Part shown: positions 24,130 through 36,400 of the stretch, piece after piece
Layout: each line of letters starts with the position of its first letter
How positions within the stretch are numbered: the stretch's first letter is position 1
From: Paracentrotus lividus
Taxonomy: Eukaryota; Echinodermata; Echinoidea; Camarodonta; Echinidae
Assembly (NCBI GenBank): GCA_940671915.1
Contig: CALNVZ010002100.1
Span: 17,833,962 to 17,897,961, forward strand
DNA: 64,000 nucleotides
Reading direction: 5' to 3'
Program-made: the position numbers and the translations under genes
Notes under the pieces: generated by a model
What the model saw: the letters and a program-made list of their open reading frames with translations, nothing else
Database searches by the model: none
Told to the model about the DNA's origin: nothing

Positions 24130-27100
24130 CTTCTTGACCGCATCGCATTGTTTATTTAGCTCTCCACGCATACGTTACAAATTCGTGTATGTTTACACTG
24201 CATGTGCGAGATGCGTGTACGAACGCACAGTGTACAATATAATTCATTCCTTTATCGCAGTAACCTTTCACTCGTGAAAAAAAAACACGTTTTACTTTAT
24301 TAAAAAAAATACATGCCTCATTTTTCTCAACCGAAAGGCGGCGCTACATAGCAAGACGCGCGGGTTGCAATGGCCAGGGTATGCAGATCCTTGCCATGCT
24401 TGCCATTTTGTAATAATAGTATTTTATGAGTCAATCACTGCCGCGCAACATGCATAAACAAAAAACTGATTAGCTAATAACTGATTAGCCCAATGTTCAT
24501 TTCAGTTTGTAAGCTTTAGTATATCATCGATTATAATGAAAAGATAGATCAATAGGCCTACATAGAAATGCCTGCTATCACCAGTCCTATAGGAGTTCTT
24601 CTTTCCATCATATTTTGTGCTCACAATAATGATTAAAATACATACAAAACAAACATATCAAACAGTAAAATGTCATTTAATATATTGCTTGCAGAAATTC
24701 GTTGATGTAGTTGAATTATTATTACAGAAGCGCATGCCCCTGACTAAGTAAAGTCAAGGCTTGACGTATCAGGATGAGCAGACATTATATAGTATCTTGG
24801 GCAGTTCGTTTGTCTGCTTGTGTTTTTAATTGAAATTGTGTATTAATCCCGCGAACACTACAAGTAATGAGCCCTTAGTTATATGAAGGATTAATTTGTT
24901 ACCGAAACATCATTTCTAAAACATGTCATATGTATTCAAGTATGAAAAATGAATCATTCAATCGGGTAATAATATTTTGTGAAGCGCTTTGAGCAGTATT
25001 AAAACTGGAAAAGCGCTATATGAATAACCAGATATTATTATTATTATACATCCATATTCGTTCTAATTTTGTACCCCAAGTCAATTACCACCCCCCAAAA
25101 AAAAACAACAAAACAAAAAACAAAACAAAAACAAAACAAAACAAAACAACAAAACAAAAGACCAAAAACACAAACGATCGTTTTAATGATAGCTGTCAGG
25201 ATCTATTATTCAATATGGACATCACAACACGCGCGTATTATATGCTTGGAATGAGGTGGGTGGCCAAGAGCACGGGTGTCACTCAAGAAAACAAATGATA
25301 TCCAGACAACCCTGAAAATATTACCTTAAAAACTGCGTATTACCCACACCCAAATTTTCACGATATCGATAAGATATCGGAATAAAATACCATACCCTAA
25401 AAGCTACAGACGGTAAAAATTGAGCACCAGAAACATAAATTTAATCTGAATACACCTCTATTTGATGAAAATTCTGTCGATGTTGACGACGCCGGAAGGT
25501 TGAATACAATGAGGCCCTATCCGATTTAAAAGTTTTGTAAAATATAGATACGCAGGCGTAGCTCATCATTAAGTGAGCCCCCAACCCCCACCCCCCCCCC
25601 GACCCGGTAGGACGGAACGGGAACAGAGGGGCGAGAAAATTAAGGAGAGAAGAGGAAAAAAAAAATAAGAGAAAATAAGAGTATAGGAAGGGGAGGCCGG
25701 AGCAGAGAAAAGAAAAGGGAAACAAGAAAGAAAAAAGTTGGAGGCCACACCCAACTGACCTTAAAAACTGGGGGTGGGGGGGGGGCTTATCGATCTTAAA
25801 ATGTAGAGGACCAAAAATACATCCTATTAGATCATTTATATTATTCATTATAATGTACGTATATTGATACTATTAATATAGAAATTCTAAGCCGAATGAC
25901 GCCATTTTTTTCCTTTAATGATTCCCTATTGCTATCAAGAGTCACCATCTTACACCAAGTAGAAAATTTCCCCTCATGTACTTAACACGTCGTCAACCAT
26001 CTGTTTCTCAAAAGGGCTTTTAATTAATTCTATTCATTATCAGGTTTCCTGAGGAAATTAATAGAAAAGCCAATTAATTGTTGTTATGTTGTTATAAAGA
26101 ATCACTCTTAAGAGAAGATTTCCGCTCACAGCTTCTCGGCTTGCCGCAAAATATTCTTTTGATCAGTGGGCGCGGGAAGATAGGCGCTACTTTATATTTA
26201 TGGAGATTCTCCCTATGAAAGCGGTACTTCAAATAAGACAAAATATAGGCTTGCAAGTGCGCCATTTGATTCACTCAATCAATCAAAATATATCAATGGA
26301 AAAGAATAACTAATTAGGTTCTTCATATAATTTCATAATCTTTTAAAATTTTCCGATCATTAGGCCTTATGTTCCCAGCGCCATCATTTTAAAAAGTGTA
26401 TCTCAACCCTCTAGTTCTATGCCGCAAATTCAGTTGAGCCACCTGTATGTTAATTGCGTACCCCTAAATGATCAAGACCGCTATATCTCAGTTCTAGGGT
26501 AGTGCAGAATCTACCTTCGCTGTTCACAATTAATTTAACTGCTATCATAAACATTATCTAATAGAACACGAGGATTTCAAGTAAGACAATTTAACAATGT
26601 GTTGTTGGTGCTTGTGTTCCTTATTTTTTTTAATCATCGATTTATTTTGAAACACAAACAGCATGAAGCGAAAAGAAGAACTCCAAGCAACAAGTAGGAG
26701 AGCACACAAATTTCTATTATTCATCTATTTTCGAATTATGAATGAATAATCGATGTCAACATAAACGCCTCCAAAATATCAACACGAAAACAATAAAATA
26801 AAGACCACTAATAAATTGAGCAATATATTCCGATGTTATATCAAGTCTTGACATCTCTAGAGATGATCAATTGCCTTCATAAAAAAAAAACCATTCATGC
26901 CAAAATAATACGATGCCAAAAGATTAGTGTTTGTGGCATAATGTTTCGCCATCAACACCGCACGTGCCTGCGTAACGCCGCCGGTTACAAGGTTGCACCT
27001 AGGAAGAAGTGTGATATTACAATAATTTGGTAAAACTAAAGTGAAACATACTATATTTTTTCACGTCCAGTGAGACGCCAATATACTGCTAGATAGAGGA

Positions 27101-27335
27101 AGATTATTATTTACACTGCTGCGTTTCCGTATAACACAATCTCGCACAAGCGTGAGCCAAAATAACAATGGTGAAATCATCACGAATTTGTAACTCTGCG
27201 TGCAAACACAGCATCAATGCGTGCTAATCAAAAGGTCATTGTCCTATCTCGTTAACTAAAGTCTCAGATAACATCTATTTACCATCGAATAAGTGGATGA
27301 CATGTATTTTTTTTTAATGTTGAAATAACAATGTC
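24130..27335. other. Central region of the foldback element
   Basis: Contains a repeat tail at 24985-25045 (AAGCGCTTTGAGCAGTATT..AAAAGCGCTATATGAATA then ATT triplets, typical of a SINE/LINE 3' end), an A/C-rich low-complexity run at 25088-25175, and purine-rich tracts at 25620-25745. No long protein-like frame was seen, so it appears non-autonomous. Confidence 0.5.
24985..25050 (+). mobile_element. Retroposon 3' tail with GCGCT hairpin and (ATT)n
   Basis: AGCGCTTTGAGCAG ... AAAGCGCTATATGAATAACC followed by ATTATTATTATT. This arrangement is common at 3' ends of non-LTR retroposons or SINEs in deuterostomes. A related hairpin (AGCGCATTTCATTAC/GTAATGAAATGCGCT) sits at 32527-32561 next to (TAA)n. 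Confidence 0.55.
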
Positions 27336-27738
27336 TGGATGTGAGATACATGCTACCATATAGCATTTTCTTTCACAAACGAAAATAAATATTTTGTGAA
27401 AAGGGAAATATATTTTGTGAAAAGCGAAACATAAATTTGTGAAAAGTAAAACATATATTTCTTGAAAAGTGAAGCATATATAATTTGTGAAAAATAAAAT
27501 ATATATTTTGTAAAAAGTGAAACATATGTATAAATATATATATATTTTTTAGATTGAAATGTATTTTTTTTTTAAAGGACATGTATATATTTTAGTGAAA
27601 CACATTTTTAAAGTAGAGTGAAATAGATTTGTAAAAGAGAAATGTATATTTCTTGGAGTGAAATGGTTTTGTAAAAGAGAAATATATATTTTTTAGAGTG
27701 AAATGTAATAATATTTGATGCCCTTATGGCGTGCCATA

Positions 27739-27900
27739 GACGTCAGTCCAATCTAATTCTATATTTAAAAAAAACATTACTCATGTTCACCTTACCAAAC
27801 TTCCCAAGAGTGTCGTAGATATACTATTAGACAAGATACAACAAACAAAATAGACACTGCAAATTCGGAAGAAGACAAATTGGGTTAAAAGGTAGTGATT
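27739..27900. repeat. Right half of duplicated unit, copy A
   Basis: From GACGTCAGTCCAAT to AAAAGGTAGTGA. About 90 bp (GAGTGTCGTAGATATACTAT through GGTTAAAAGGTAGTGA) is identical to copy B at 28135-28225. This implies recent duplication or gene conversion. Confidence 0.85.
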
Positions 27901-27971
27901 ACAAGTCGGCAGTCACGTAAGTTCCCACCGGGAACCTATTGAAATGTTAATGAGAGAATCACTGAACCGGT

Positions 27972-28225
27972 ATTGAATGAACAAAGCCATATTAGCATAC
28001 ATGTATGATGATTATTCATGACGCATAGTCCCACATATTATGTTTTTGTCGATAATTAAAAGACGTCAGACCAATAAATCTAATCCTAGATTTTAAAAAT
28101 ACATTATTCATGTTCACCTTACCAAATTTCACAAGAGTGTCGTAGATATACTATTAGACAAGATACAACAAACAAAATAGACACTGCAAATTCGGAAGAA
28201 GACAAATTGGGTTAAAAGGTAGTGA
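27972..28225. repeat. Intact duplicated unit, copy B (empty site)
   Basis: Same order of blocks as copy A but without the 4 kb element: TATTGAATGAACAA, GACGCATAGTCCCACA, AAAAGACGTCAGACC, then the near-identical right part. It acts as an internal pre-insertion control for the transposon. Confidence 0.8.
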
Positions 28226-29193
28226 AAGGGGCAGTTTATGGCCTTACTAACTGCTGCTGCGAGTTGACTAGCATGAAAACATGAGGTGCCTTCGCTTTTA
28301 CAGGCTATAATTTCAAAATTATGGAATATAAAATTGACCAAATTACTTTATTTGTTCGTTTATGTTCTTACAATACTATGCGGATGACTAATCTTGTTTT
28401 TCATGATGATCAAAAAGAAAAGAAATGGCATCAGAATTGCCGTTCTTGTGTAGTTAATTGAGTCCCATTCGTGGTGGTCAGTTTGCAACACGCATGCGCA
28501 ACATCGGCAATAGCTGTGTGCTCGATTTTCACGGAGATCAGATGAGATTCTGTAATGGGCTGGAAAATACAAGATTTATTCCAGTGCACGCAGTTTTTAG
28601 GAAGGTATGATTTGCGACATGTTTGTTTATGTAAGTGGCATTACATAACTTATATTTTTGCTGATTTTTACCTACTCTTAGTGGTAGTTTTAACCATTCC
28701 AAAAGTTTTTCCAAATTGAACTTGATAAAATTTGACGGGTTTCCCTCAGAACGCTGCCACTTGTGGCAGCTTTCCGGTGGCGCTATTTATGGCCGTAACC
28801 TCGCTTCAAGTGCAGTCTATCAGCAATCGAGTCTCTGTAAGTGTAACTTAAACCCAATTGCCTTAATTGTTAATTTAGATGAAAGATTTAAGCAAATCAC
28901 GAGTAAAAATGAGACTAAAACTTTGCAAATCTCATTAAATATTTTACTGAAAATGTTGAAAAATTATATCAGCATTGGAGACAGACAAAGCGAGAAAATA
29001 ATCAGCGGCCTCTTGAGGCTATTCTTATATATCTGTCAATATGTCAGCGCCCACAATGTGACCATTGGTTGTATAGATTACAAACATACGTGCTCTGCTG
29101 CTGGCTAATGATTTTCAGGGATTTTCAAGCAAAAGCAACATTTTCTAAGAATTAGCAGAACTCTGAGTCTTCCAGGGAATTTTTTAAAGCAAG
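28226..29193. other. Upstream region of VPS16
   Basis: Holds the second copy of the 18 kb dispersed block (28608-28715). A plus-strand open stretch at 28716-29108 has no recognisable domain. No TATA box is evident before the VPS16 start. CGCATGCGCAACATCGGCAA near 28493 contains a TGCGCATGCGCA-like NRF1-type motif, which is common in TATA-less housekeeping promoters, but this is weak evidence. Confidence 0.3.
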
Positions 29194-32100
29194 ATGGCAC
29201 ACGTCACTGGAGACTGGAATCCCCTCGGTGATGTATTTTATAGGTAAATATTTAAAAATAAGGTTGTTATCAGGCACTGCCACTGTCTGTGCAGTGCAGT
29301 GCAAGTGGAGCCGTACAGTGGAAGTGCTGCGGGGATGCGATGCCACTCCCCACCGGACGGAGCTAGCACCTTCGGCCAAGCCGGGCGCACCGGCCCTGAT
29401 CGGTGCTATATGATGCCTGGGGATGAGTACCTCTTTCTCGAGCTTGACGTGAAGCCGTTTGACCTGCTTAATTTGATTTTAAATTGCATGGCAAGAATAA
29501 ACAATGCATCCAATCAAACCAAACTATCAGTATCAGGTAGATTTGAAAATAGGGAGGGGGGGGGCGTGGCACTAAGTTAGTCTAATTAATGCAATTTCCT
29601 ATCCATCCATTTTTTTTCCTTTTTTCTAAAACAGATTTTCCTTAATATTTAAGCAAAACAATCAATAATATTTGTTTGATTTTTCACCCAAATTTGAAGC
29701 AAATTTGTTATTGTAAACCACTGTTTTACGACCTTTAATTTGAAATCCTCACGTGTAGGCCCACATACAGCTGCAAACCAACATCAGTCAGTACTGAAAA
29801 ATGGCTGTCTGTCGCCCTCTTGGTTGCTGAGGAAACTTCTCAATAATAATTAGCAAAACCAGCTTTAATCCTACCTCAAAATAATTTAAGATAATCTATA
29901 GTCTCATTGCAATATAATTTTTCCATTAGAAATTTTCAATTTTGTTTAGTAGAATTTTTAAACCCTTTTTTTGGATATGCCACCTTGACTTGGCTGCCAG
30001 GCTGGGAGGTGCTCAAGACACTTCTCTGCATTGACTTTCCATTGGAAGAAAACTGCTGCAATAAGGTACTTCCCAGTGCAAGGTCAATTATGATTGACCA
30101 TGCATAAGTGTAAGTGGTGTAGGCCCTACTTTAATTTTAGTGTGATTTGCTAAGGAAGGGTCTGATCCTTATTTTGATCCTGTGTTTTGTCATGCTGCCC
30201 CTCCGCCCATGTTGGGGAGGGGGGGGGGAGGTGCAGGGACAAGAGGGTGGGGGCGGGGGTTCCAGTAAGGTGCAAAATATAATTTTGGCTGCATTTTTTT
30301 TTCCTTTTTTTGTATGAAGGTTACCATAACAATCGTCAAATTTCTATTTCTAACCACCTTTTAACTACATTGTAACGTAGAGTCAAAATGAATTATAATT
30401 CACCAGCATGTAATTTCAGCTGTGGCCAAGCTGCAAATGCTCTTCATTCTATTTTTCGGCTCAGGTACAATTTCTGGCTTTTTGCCCAAATTTATGAAGT
30501 TGGGTGGAATTTATCTTTTGTCACATGAAGGGGTTTAGATAATTTAAATGTTTAGATCATTTTTAGTACATTTATAATAATGAATATAATTTGCATAAAT
30601 TATCATTTGGATTGAATAAGTACTCATATTTTTTTACCCAACTCACCCTCCCTCTTTCCCCAACTGCTTTCTAGGAAAGTGGAACTGTACTCTATGGACA
30701 GACTATGGCAGGAGGTGGCCGATCTTCGCAAGTTCAAAGTTGCTGTAGCTCCATTTGGTGGACCAATCGGTAAGAAACAGTCAACTAATTTTATGTGTAA
30801 AAGTAAATTTTTTTTATTTTCTTATGATGAAATAACTTCCCTGTTTGGACTAAAAATTTGTACATTCTTTGTGAAATGGTGTCTAGAATCTTAAAGGGGC
30901 ATTTAAAAAAAAAATGTGTTGTTGATCGAATGTATGTTTATCTGACTTCAGAAGTGGTAAAAATAAAATTATCCTTAGGCCTACTAAAAATAAAAAATGT
31001 ACTTGTTAGTTATTCCATGAAATGAAGTGATTCTTTGAATGACAAATTTCATTTATTGTTGCATGTAGTTGTTACAGTCTAACAAAAATTAATTGGTTAT
31101 GCTGCTCGCTTCAATTGTGGAATGATAAAAACTCTTCTAAACCAAAGGATTTTTCGCAAAATGAATTTTGAGGTTAAAATTTTGGCAATAAAATTGTGAA
31201 TCTTTCCAGTCTAATTTCCCTGCAGTCTAACATTTCATTTGGCATTTGATAACTGTCCAAAAGTGAATATGGGTTTTTGAAAGTTATAACTAAAGAGATG
31301 AGAAAACACAACAACCTCCCCATAATATCACCTTTCCATAATTTTATGGCGATTATCTGCACTTGATGAATAACCATTTGAATGATAATCTTCATAGTAG
31401 AATTTCTTTATAAAATATTTTTACACCAGGCCATGTGAGTTATACACAGTTGAAATATTTATTTTTATCTTCAAAACTGACTTATAATACTAAATAACTT
31501 CAATCCTAGCTCTGATGAGAGACAGTAGTAAGATCACTCAAGTCAGAGGTTCCTCACACATCGTCATCTTCATATTCTCAGCTGCCGGCAGAGAAATATC
31601 CAGAATTAATGTAAGTTCAATCAGATACATTATCAATAATTTAGGTAATGCACCATTGTAGGATGCACTCCCCTCCCCCATGTACTGCTGTAATTATTAC
31701 AAAAATCTTCCAGAGTCAAAGTCTTCAAAATGCATGTATAGTTCTCTGAATGCTGAGATACATGCATGCACTTCAGAATTTCCAATTAAATTGACCTTTA
31801 CTTAATATCAATATTTTGATTGCTCAGACAAACCGGTAGCTGTTATGAGTTTTAAAAAAAATTTATTTTAATTTACCGGTCATCATGAGGTGGGAGGTTA
31901 TTCAAGTAATGAAAGTATAATGTATGATACAAAAATTAGATTCACGGATGTGAAGACTTAACTTCTGTTATAAGCTAATTGTGCTAAATGTGTCTGTCCA
32001 TTACTAAAATGATTGTCTTGTTTCCTTTTCATCCATGATGAATTTACAGTGGGATAGCGGGAATGTGGTAAACATTGGCTGGTCATTGTCGGAAGATCTT

Positions 32101-33426
32101 CTCTGCATCCAAGATGATGGCACTGTCCTTGTCTATGACATCTTTGGCAAATACCAGCGCAACTTCAACATGGGGCAGGTAGGCTGCAGTTTCATTTATA
32201 TGATAATAGATAGAGTGCAAATAAGTTGGTATTCAGGCAATAAGCGAAACATATTCTTTGGCCTTTTGTACTTAACAGGAGGGAAATTATTATCTTAATG
32301 GGAACTGGTACTTGTATTTGAAGTGGTTTGCAGTAGAGGTTTTGTGGTTTACAATTTTGGACAGTTAATCACAAAATGCTGGGAATGAGTCCAGTCACTT
32401 TACCAACATCCTTTGGCAAGTCGTTAATTTACATTTGCCCCACTTGTCCCAGGTGAGGTACATATATGTGATTACTGTTAAGAATTAATTTCTTGTAATA
32501 ATAATAATAATAATTCATTCGTATATAGCGCATTTCATTACCAAAAGTAATGAAATGCGCTTTTTTTTTTGGTAAGATGTGTGCACCCATAACAATAGCC
32601 AAGCTAAGGTACAAGGTAAGATTGAAGCACCTCCAAGATTTTACAAAATAAACTACAATTATTATATGATGTCCGTCCTCAGGAAGCCAGAGAATCCAAG
32701 GTGATTGACTCCAAGGTGTTCCACAACACATCCTACGGTGGTACTGGTGCGGCTGTCCTGACAGGAACCTACAGGATTTATGTGGTCAATGATGTGCAGA
32801 ACCCTACTAGCAGGAAGATGATGGAAGTACCAGGTGAGTGTGAAAGACAAAAACTTCTATAATGGGTCAGTTGGTACTACTCTGTAGAGTGTCAAAATCT
32901 TAATTGGGTAAACTGTAGGATGTGAGTGTTATTGTGATTCAATTTTGCACATGTAAAATGGTCTTTCTTTCTTTTGTATGAATTAGTAGTGTTGTACATC
33001 AGGCTTGCAAAAATAAGTAGTAAGGTACTAATACGCTGTAAAGTCCATTTTGTAGTAACTGATCTGGGAAGGTGCTAGAAGGGGAAAAAATGAATGGTGA
33101 TAGTCATGATGATGATGGGGTTGGTGGTGGTGGTGATGGTGATGGTATTGTTGGTGGAGATGATGTTGTTGGTGCTGAGGATGATGATGGTGGCAGTGGT
33201 GTTGGTGATGATTATGACGATGATGATGATGATGGTGTGTTGGTGATGATGATGGTTATGATGATGGTATGATGATGATGAGGAGGAGGGTAGTAATACT
33301 GGTGGTGGTGGTTGATGATGAGATGTAATGGTGCTGGATATGAATGAAAATATGCGATGGATAGGGGATGATCAGTTGCTGGTGGGGGATGATGATGATG
33401 ATGATGATGATGATGTATGATGATGA

Positions 33427-33457
<31 letters not shown>

Positions 33458-36400
33458 TGATGATGATGGGGTGGTTGTGCTGGTGATGATGGTGGTGACA
33501 TTGATACTGATGATATGATCTCATGATCCGTCATCATTCAGGACTAGATGCCCCACCCAGCAGCTGGTGTGTGATCGGGGATGACAGACAGAACCACATC
33601 CTCCTGGCACGAGACAAACGTCTCTACAAAACTGGACCGCAGTGACATGCAGCAGGAGATATCCTTGAGATCAAGACCAAAGACGTAAATGCCTTTATTG
33701 AGATGGCGGTGTCCTTTGATAACCGCTTCCTAGCCCTCTTCAGTGATACTGGTCTGCTCTGGATTGGGTCATCTGATTTACAGGTTATAAATAGGTTTGG
33801 TCTAACAGTAATTGATCGATTCCTTTATTGTACCATTTGGTCTACTAACAATTTGGTCTAATTTCCTTGTGGTCTAATTCTCACTTGGTCTAAAGACTAA
33901 TGACCCCTTATTATAATTGCCAACTCGTTTAATAGCCAAATTGTCTAATTGCATTTTAGTCTATTTTCTAGCTAAATATCTGGCGCCATCTTCATAAAAT
34001 CTTAATGGGTCTACAAAGCAATTATGGTCCATGCACTCACAGTGCATTTTAGTTGCTGAGTAGACTTAAGCCTAATCAGACTGGGGGGGGGGGCCATCAT
34101 GGCCCCCCCTCGACATTTCCACGACCACTCCGTCGCACGAAATTTTCTGATCGCGCGGCTTGCTTGACTTTTTACTTTCAAATCGGCGCATCTTTTGAAA
34201 CCATTTTTGCAAAAATCGGTCTACGGTTACGACGCTTCACGATTTTCAAAATATCCGTCAGACCGAAAATGGCTCAAAAACGTGATTTTGTGTACAAAGT
34301 CAATGCAAATTGAGTTTTCTCACCTAATTCATAAAGATATGATTATTTTCACTTTAATTGGCTTGAAATCAATTTATTTAGCATATTTATGCTTAAAAAT
34401 GGTTCTTAAATGATTTTTGCGTAAAAAAAAAAGAAAACAAAAGGTCGAAAAAACAAAGAAATACATAAGAAATTCATAAAACAATAAAATACATAAGAAT
34501 TAAATTTGAAACGAGAATTTTTTTCTAGTACAATTGTTAGGAATGCTATAAGGAATAATAATACAAAAATTAGCATTCTAGGAGCTTTATTTTTTCAATT
34601 AGAGCAAAAAGTATGATTTCATGCATAAATTAGCATAATTAATTCATATTAAAAAATCATATTATTTTGGAAAAATTAACAACGCAGTCTTGTAGATTAC
34701 ATGGCTCACTACCATCGTGCAAATTTTCGGCCGGCGGTGCGCGATCGGCGGCCGAGATCTTAGGGGGGGCCATCATGGCCCCCCCCAGTCTTGACAGCTA
34801 CCAAAACACCCCAGTCTGATTAGGGTTAATAGGGTTTTACAGTGGCAGATCCCCTGGTCTATTACCAGTTTGTAACAGAAATGGAGTAAGCATTGTTAAG
34901 ACCAAGAAGACGTTAGATGAAATGACATTAGACAAAGTGTGATTACACAAAATGGTAAATAGGTCAAGTGCCAATTATACGAAAAGGAAATTTTAGCAAA
35001 CTGGTAGATGAAATAACCACCTGGCATCTACCAAAAAATCATTCTGAAAAATGTTACATACATACAAGATTAAAGGAAGTCAGTGGAATTCAAATGAATG
35101 GATTATAATGTAACAAGCTGTAAGATCACCCCACAATATTTCAACTTATGTTTTATCCCTTGGTTTACTGGTTATTTTTGTGCATTATTCTCAGCAACTG
35201 AATGAACTTTACATAAGTCGGCACTGGATCCAGGATTTGAAAATAGGAGGGGGTTCATTAAGTTGTTTAAAATAAATAAAATAGGGGATCCCCACTGTAA
35301 GTAGTATCATTTTGTAAAGACATTTTCATGTTTCTGAAAAATGGTCAGAAATTCTGTTGCTTTCTTTTCTGGAGCACATTGTATCAAACATACTACTCCA
35401 CAAACAACCATGTACATTGCCAGACTGTGTCAATAACGACAGTGCCTCGATTCATCCTCTTTCATAGAATACCAACCCCTGGAATGTCCATCAAAATAAG
35501 ATTTGTCTTCTTTCTCTTGCAGAAAACATACTGTGAGTTTGATACCAGCAGTCAGATGCGTCCAAGCAGCTGGTATGGTGTGGAACAGGTGCCGTGGTAG
35601 GTACTGGGGAGAACCTTCTACTTGTGATTGGACCACAAAAAGACTGGATCAAGTATCCTTTGACATTTCCAAGACTTCTGTTGTTTTAAAGTGTATTTGA
35701 CATGAAGAAAAGGCAGTTACAGCTTTCACAAATAATGTAAACCCTAAATGACAATCCGCCACTCTTTGGGTTAGCGATTACATAGACCCTCAAAGTGCAA
35801 GATCCAATTGCCATTCTGTGCAGCATCTCTTTATTAATGTCTGTGCTTTCGGTGCCTAACATTGGTTTATATTCACGATAATCGCGGATGCTGTGTGCTG
35901 GCTGAGGTAGATGTAATCCAATTAGTTCTTCAAACTCCTTAAAAATTATCTAATACATCATGTCCTTTAAATTGTTTATTTATGTAAGTTAATACTTTTC
36001 TTCAAAGGCAAAGACGTACCTAAACCTGGTCTAATATCAAGTCAATTTTCATCAAAAGTGAATTTAGTTCCTTTTTAGAATGAAACTCTTCAAATGCTCT
36101 TGTACCAAGTATGAGGGCTCATTTTTCTTAACGAGATCTTACCTAGATACAACATGGATACAGATGCAGTTCTTATACCAGAGAATGATAGTCTACATAT
36201 CCTTCAGACTCATACGCATGAACTGCTTCAAAGAGTACCAGGTATTGTATAAATGGTTATTTTTGCGGTCCTTTTATTTTCACTAATTTCGTGAGTCTGT
36301 CCTTGCGAAACTTCCAATTTGATATAAGACTATTCTCCATACTTTTCATAAAAAGACAACAAAAATATTTACAATACATGCTGAAATGACCATAAATATA

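Larger units (their letters stand above)
23686..27738. mobile_element. 4.05 kb foldback transposon with ~430 bp inverted repeats
   Basis: Left end TATGGCATGCCATAAGGG; right end is its inverted near-copy (CCCTTATGGCGTGCCATA). Flanked by GACGTC on both sides (23680-23685, 27739-27744), while the intact copy B has a single GACGTC at 28062-28067. The arms (23686-24120 and about 27340-27738) are built of degenerate AT-rich repeats of about 25-30 bp (TTTCACTTTTCACAAAATATATA). The 3.2 kb centre has no transposase-like frame. Modular inverted repeats made of short tandem repeats recall the sea-urchin TU/foldback elements, which from memory make 8 bp target duplications. Family assignment is inference; the structure is visible directly. 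Confidence 0.85.

Noticed and set aside
25441..25848. 135-codon minus-strand frame rich in Phe, Ser and Pro
   Set aside because: It is the translation of purine/pyrimidine-biased low-complexity DNA.
28716..29108. 130-codon plus-strand frame just upstream of VPS16
   Set aside because: No domain recognised, and it lies between a dispersed repeat and the VPS16 first exon; kept as unsupported.
33072..33537. Asp/Gly-rich and Ile/His-rich open frames
   Set aside because: They are translations of the GAT microsatellite in a VPS16 intron.
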